Below, in pieces: positions 58,901 through 64,000 of a stretch of 64,000 bases of DNA. The DNA lies in contig JAQGEQ010000175.1 in NCBI GenBank assembly GCA_034620365.1, forward strand, positions 434,001-498,000. Direction: 5' to 3'. This stretch comes from Pegea sp. RAD2-039 (lineage: Eukaryota; Chordata; Thaliacea; Salpida; Salpidae). Positions within the stretch are counted from its first letter, which is position 1; the number at the start of each line of letters is the position of its first letter. The notes below the pieces were generated by a model. It was given only the letters and a program-made list of their open reading frames with translations, was not told the origin of the DNA and made no database searches. Made by a program: the position numbers and the translations under genes.

Positions 58901-61900
58901 TCTTTTCACCTCTATTTCTAAAGTTTCTAAAAAATCTGAATCCACTGAAAATACTTTTACAGATAAATTGCGAAATCTTTTCAAAAAACTTTTATTTGCT
59001 ACAGGTGGATGGGAGAGAACAGACTCGATCCTAGAGAAGATGGTAGAATTGCTATTGAAATAAGATCATGGGGTTCTCGACTAAAAATAACTGATGTTTA
59101 TACGTCAGACTCAGGAAGATATCAGTGCACTGCGATTAGTGGAAAAGAAAAAGTTATTTTGACTTCACAACTAAACGTTTCATTCAGTGAGTTTGTGTGA
59201 ATTTAGTTATCAGTCAACTGATAAAACTTCAAATCTAATCTTTCGGCTTGAGAAAGATTTTTGTTCAAATATTCTATTCCAACAGTTTAATAATGATTAA
59301 AGAGATTTAAATGCAGATTTATTGCTGAAGTATTTTTAATATTTTTTATAAACGCTTTTAAGCAAAACTATACTTAAAATAAGAACTACAAAACAGATTC
59401 TATTTTTTTCTAATTGGTGCTGTAACTAATTAACAAAATGCTTTTGCTTTTTACCCTAAAAAACATAAAGTTTATTTCAACTTGTAGCAAAACTGAATGA
59501 TTAAAGTTTATCAATACTTAAAACAAAATGTGTATTTAAATAAATTTGTATATTACACAAATACTTGTAGAATTTTAATGTTCTGAGCTTGCTTTGATTT
59601 CTATAAACTTCTATAAAAGTCCTGCTCGTTGTGATTTCTTTAAAAATTATTTGCTTTGTCTAGGAAAACCTCCGCCAGCTAATAAAAGAGAAAAATCAAT
59701 TCTGTAAGTTTAATTGAAATTTGAATTTATTGCTTGTTACTTGTGGTAAAAATATCCAATATTTTCTAGTTTCAACCGTAAGGCTAGATGTGAAGGGTAC
59801 CAAGGAAGTGTTTGTTCCGATGTTTTCAGCAATAACAAGATTTATGTTGATCCAGATGCAAATACAAAAATGCAAGAGTTTATGATAAAAGCGGCTAAGC
59901 GACAACTTTGTAAATTTCCAATTAATTAATTTTTTGATTGTAGGAAATAATAATTATTTATTTTCAGCGAAATTAAGCAGCAAATTATCATCTGAATGTC
60001 AGAAGTATGTCTTGCCAGCATATTGTTTGTTTATGTTTCCAACTTGTCATGTGAAAGGCATTAGAAATGCTAGTCCTGAATTTTTATGCAGAGAAGACTG
60101 CGAAGAAGTGAAAAACTTCTGTGAACTTGACACATTAGTTAAAGAATATTCAGAGTTAAAAGTAAATACTAAAAAAAAATAATATTTTCAAGCTTTGTAT
60201 AATTTTACGCTTTTAAATTGATGATCTAATTATTGAAAAGATAAAGAACAAAGTTATTTTTACGCAACAAATTTCAACTAGCTACAAAAATGAAGCATTT
60301 TTTAAACATTCTTGAACACGTTACAACAGATAATGGTAGATGCAGCTGATTGCTCGTTACTTCCATCTTCTAGAGATTCAACTTGCAAATCGCTAAATAT
60401 CTCAAACGAGCAAACTAAAAAAAGCTGCTACAAAAATAAAGGAGAGAATTACAATGGCAGAGTTGACACAACTAAAAATGGCTTAAAGTGTGTAAACTGG
60501 CCTGAAAATGATAAACTACAGGTGAAAGAAAAATTATTATAAAGTTTAACTTCATTCACCGCAGTATATAATTTTCAAATGATTTATGACTTTTCAGAAA
60601 ATGAGAAAACCTTCTATGAAAAAAAACTTTTGTCAAAATCCAAATGGTTTATATGATCGTCCATGGTGTTACGTAGATGTCAACCATACCATAGTCGAGT
60701 TTTGTGATATACAAAGCTGTGTTGAAGGTGGCTTTCTACTCAATTTATATTTTAGATATCTGAAAATACTTTAAAGGAAAATTAGAATTAAACGGTTTTT
60801 ACTAATAACTTTGTTTCTAAAATTAAAAAAAAAGAACTTTGTTATCATAAAATCATTGTTTGTATTCATTTCTAATATAAGTAAGAATTGATTGATGTAA
60901 GAGAAACGTATGTTTATTATCTTTACTAAACCTACCAGCAAAAACCCATTTAATCATTTTGCAGGTCTATTTATTTATTGGTGTCAGTAAAAAACTTCTG
61001 TAGTTTATCAAAAGATTATTTGAATTTAATATCAAGTTTTTTATACAACAGATAACTTTCCGTACAAGATAGTTACAGCTGTCGCTGCCTTTTCACTTGT
61101 CTTCATTTCGGTGTTAGTTTTCTTTAGTCAGAGAATATCTACAAACAGAAATACAATTCTAAGCAAAGAAATTCGACCAAACATGAAAGTTTATTTACTT
61201 TCAAAAAGCTCTAGTGATTTTGACTTCGTCTTTTCTGAGGTAAATCATTTACATAATCTATTCTAATTAAGTGAGAATTATTTGAAAATATTTCATAGAT
61301 GAAAATTCCGCTGTTAAAATCCTTATCAATTAAAATCACAAATAATATCGTCGGATCTGGAAGTTTTGGACTAGTCTATAAAGCAAATGTGGTGGATAAA
61401 AGCATTACTGGAATCGTGAGTAACTTTTAATAATCGAAAAAATCTTAATTTTCACTTCACAAAGATTTCTAAAAATGTTATTTTCATCACTTTAAAATCA
61501 TCCAATATATAAATAAAAAACCAACATTTGAAATAAAAAGATTCTCTGAAAATTTAATGACATTTTCAAAAACTGAACATTCTTCAAACTACAAACAAGC
61601 CATCAATTTCAGCTTCTTATGATCACCAAAAAAGCTTGTAAGTCCGTCATGACCTGAACACTGCTTATGGTCGGCTTAGTAACGGCTGTTTTGTTTTGAG
61701 CGCTTCACGCCTTTACTAGATAGTAATAGCTTGAATCATACCGACTCAATAAAGAGTGAAACTTGTAAGCTTAGAGATAACCCTAGTGACTGCTGATCAA
61801 GATTTTCAATTTGAGAAAAGTTTAGTTGAGAATTTCAAATACTATTTTCAAGTTTTGGACAAATTGCGAAAATTATGCGTAAAATTGAAAAAAATATTTG

Positions 61901-62760
61901 ATAATTATTATTAAAAGAATCACTTATCATAAAATTAGTAAGAAATTTAAGTAAACAGAGACTGTATACAAAATTATTAACACCAAAATTTTAAACCACC
62001 AAATCTATGATTTTTTAGCTAGCTGTAAATTGCCGAAATGTTATAAAAATATTATTTCATTTTTATGTGTTTCAAAAACTGTTGATGAAATTTGTCAATA
62101 ATTTGAACGGTTAAGTAATATCATAGCAATAAGCAATCATCTTAAATTAGATTGGATTTTTAGAGCTTGTATCTAACAGTGTTTACATCACAAAAATAAG
62201 AAATTATGAGCCCAAAAAACAAAAATAAATTTAACTAAATCTTTTTAAGGAAATTAGAATTTAACGAAAATGAAATAAGATAAATCATTTTTATTAAAAC
62301 AAAATTTGAAAGAGTTTAAGAATCCTGCAAAAAAGATTTAAATAAAAAGAATTAATTGTCAGATAAATTTGAAATTTGTGGAAGCAATTAAAATCAAATC
62401 GATTCTGCAACATTTAGTTTTTACAAAAGGTCTATAATTTCAATTACTTCAAACAAATCGACCTTTTTTTATATAAGATTCTTACAATGCTAAGTTGTAT
62501 ATTTAAGCATTAGTAAATGTTGTGGTTTCTTTTATATAATTTATTATCAAAAACAGTTTAAATTTAAATTCATAAATACTGACATTTCTTTTATGGCTTC
62601 TACTAACTTTGCCACTAAAAGTAAAAAGATTTTTAACTTACAGGTCGTTGGAGAACCAATCTATAACTTTAATGAAATATCACCTCAACAAAAATACAAT
62701 CTCAGAAAGTGTTTAGAAAAAAGATCAACCTTAAAGCATATAAACATAACAAGAATAAAA
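52906..62760 (+). CDS. ROR: ROR-family receptor (Ig-Frizzled-kringle-TM-kinase), 3' end outside window; predicted pseudokinase
   Basis: Thirteen exons were traced: 52906-52954, 55528-55585, 56149-56177, 57431-57554, 59005-59186, 59664-59703, 59770-59909, 59968-60161, 60330-60521, 60598-60727, 61052-61239, 61299-61415 and 62644-62760. They give 520 residues and continue past the edge. RORs are Wnt5a-type receptors at the cell surface. Order: signal peptide 1-16; Ig domain about 46-147 (Cys in FKCYV and YQCTA, WGSRLKITD); Frizzled domain 168-291 with all ten cysteines; kringle 305-378 with six; transmembrane about 386-404; kinase from 443. The glycine loop GSGSFGLVYK (461-470) is intact. However, the VAIK lysine is Glu485 (VVGE), and the helix-C glutamate position is Cys504. 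The catalytic loop and activation segment are not in the window. Confidence 0.9.
61620..61800. repeat. Less A+T-rich insert inside a ROR intron
   Basis: A ~180 bp island in the intron between the two kinase exons. It contains CTTATGGTCGGCTTAGTAAC, GAGCGCTTCACGCC and a repeated CTTGTAAG near both ends. It reads like an old non-autonomous element. No terminal repeats or RNA promoter boxes were established. Confidence 0.3.
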
Positions 62761-64000
62761 GTAAGTAAACAATCTTCTTATTTTTACATTTTTGTAAACT
62801 GTAAATTTGATTTTTTTTTTCATTATTTCATGTGACAAAAGTTTTATCAAATAGATGATTGTTGAGATTTTTTAACATCAACAGAAGATTTGTGTTCGTA
62901 AAACTAAATCATAAATAAATGTTCAATAAATTCAAGATAAATCCAAATAAACTTCTTTTGTATAAACAAACCAAAACAGTTTGGTATTACCAGAATATTG
63001 TAAATCAAATTGTTAACTTTATGTCAATTCAATTATGACAAAAATATTGTAAAAATAATGAGTTATTAGCAAACATAGACAATTTCAGCAAACAATTTCA
63101 ACAAACTTGATTTATAATTGCTTCAACTAAAATCAAACAAGGTAATCCAAAGGCTTTTCGCATCTATGTTGCTTCTATTTACAAGCAATTGATCTAATCT
63201 ACAAATGAATAATTGGTAACGTGACAATACACAGAAAAACTTGTTAAAATTTTCAGCTTTTTATTTCTCAAAATGTACAAGCAATTTATACTTTAAATGA
63301 GCTGTGGTATTATCCAAGTAAAAAAAACAGTTCCTATTACAACCATGAAACCCTCAGCATGATATTGGGGAAAAGTAAACGATCATAAAGCATGAAATTG
63401 TTTGAAAAGATCAGTCAGAAGCGGAAAGTTAGACTTTTATTGTAATCACTAATTAGCCAGTCTCACTAGCAATAGCCTCGTAAATTCAGAATTTTTAGTA
63501 GGTTTGCTCAATATATGTTGCATAGGATTGCAGACTTTAAAAACTTTCTTTCGTAATTGTAACAACAAAACACTTTCAAGTTTGAATCAGAATACAAGTT
63601 TAAATAATAAAGATTAATGTAATGTTTGCTAGTAAGTCTGTAAAGCTTGTTTGCAAAAAATATCGGTTTGATTATTTCTAGTTAAGTAAAAAATCTTAAA
63701 ATGATTAAAGTAAATATTGTTAATGGCAAAAAGAGTTAGAAACATAGTTTTAAAAATCAAATTTCGTTTCTACTTTACATAAAAATGATTTATATTAAAC
63801 AGTTTTTGAGGCTTTTAGTTTTTTCGAAAAACTAGCTTAGTTTCTAATTATACGCATATGTTAATCTTTACAATCAATCTGAACAAAATTTTTGCGTGTC
63901 AGTTTCTATGAATACTCATCTAATAATCTGTGAAACAACATCTTTAAAATAAGTTGATGTCATCTTATTGAGTCTCACTAGTGTACGTACACTCAATGAG
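62761..64000 (+). other. ROR intron running off the right edge
   Basis: No exon was recognised after 62760, so the rest of the kinase domain lies beyond the window. Near the end is a perfect 14-bp palindrome, AGTGTACGTACACT (63980-63993), with an outer inverted repeat ATTGAGT/ACTCAAT (63967-63973 and 63991-63997). Confidence 0.5.

Noticed and set aside
1-64000. CRISPR arrays, bacterial operons, ribosomal RNA genes, integrated viral genes
   Set aside because: None were seen. All confident genes are spliced animal genes, and the mobile DNA is LINE and SINE material.

Overview
The window is A+T-rich nuclear DNA from an animal. The genes are split by GT-AG introns from 54 bp to several kb, and several families present are restricted to animals: a ROR-type receptor with Ig, Frizzled, kringle, transmembrane and kinase parts, and the V-ATPase accessory subunit Ac45. 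A ciliary microtubule inner protein (CIMIP2/FAM166) shows that the animal builds motile cilia or flagella. Nearly every gene has a T-tract plus AG 8-62 nt before its start codon, which would fit spliced-leader trans-splicing. No species can be named from the sequence; an A+T-rich invertebrate such as a flatworm-like or other spiralian animal, or a cnidarian, would fit.

Layout, left to right. 1-5 kb: a classical short-chain dehydrogenase (1876-2835), flanked by two direct copies of a ~360 bp segment, one interrupted by a tRNA-derived SINE. 5.7-8.6 kb: CIMIP2, whose four repeat motifs are each cut by an intron at a glycine codon. 9.9-18.3 kb: two tandem minus-strand proline dehydrogenase genes, each with 12 exons. 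Both keep the catalytic residues, but the left copy is strongly diverged. The right copy has a textbook EF-hand loop. 20-22 kb: the 3' end of a CR1/L2/Jockey-like LINE, followed by a less A+T-rich stretch that may hold decayed coding sequence. 23.1-25.9 kb: ATP6AP1 (Ac45). 29.7-38 kb: a minus-strand gene for a ~1024-residue Ser-rich protein with a short coiled-coil, family not recognised. 41-42.4 kb: a transposon cluster with two LINE 3' ends and a tRNA-Val-derived SINE. 45.3 and 47.7 kb: two intronless URM1-like genes, both without the C-terminal Gly-Gly. 51-62.8 kb, running off the right edge: the ROR-type receptor, whose kinase N-lobe has lost the ATP-binding lysine.

The genes do not form one pathway. 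The observations most worth following are the pair of tail-less URM1-like proteins (a canonical URM1 needs its Gly-Gly for activation, sulfur transfer and conjugation), the predicted pseudokinase ROR, and the tandem PRODH pair with one EF-hand-bearing and one divergent copy. The LINE/SINE 3' tail also stands out, because it contains a hairpin supported by a compensatory base change. All exon joins were worked out by hand from splice signals, reading frame and family alignment from memory, and none has been checked against transcripts.
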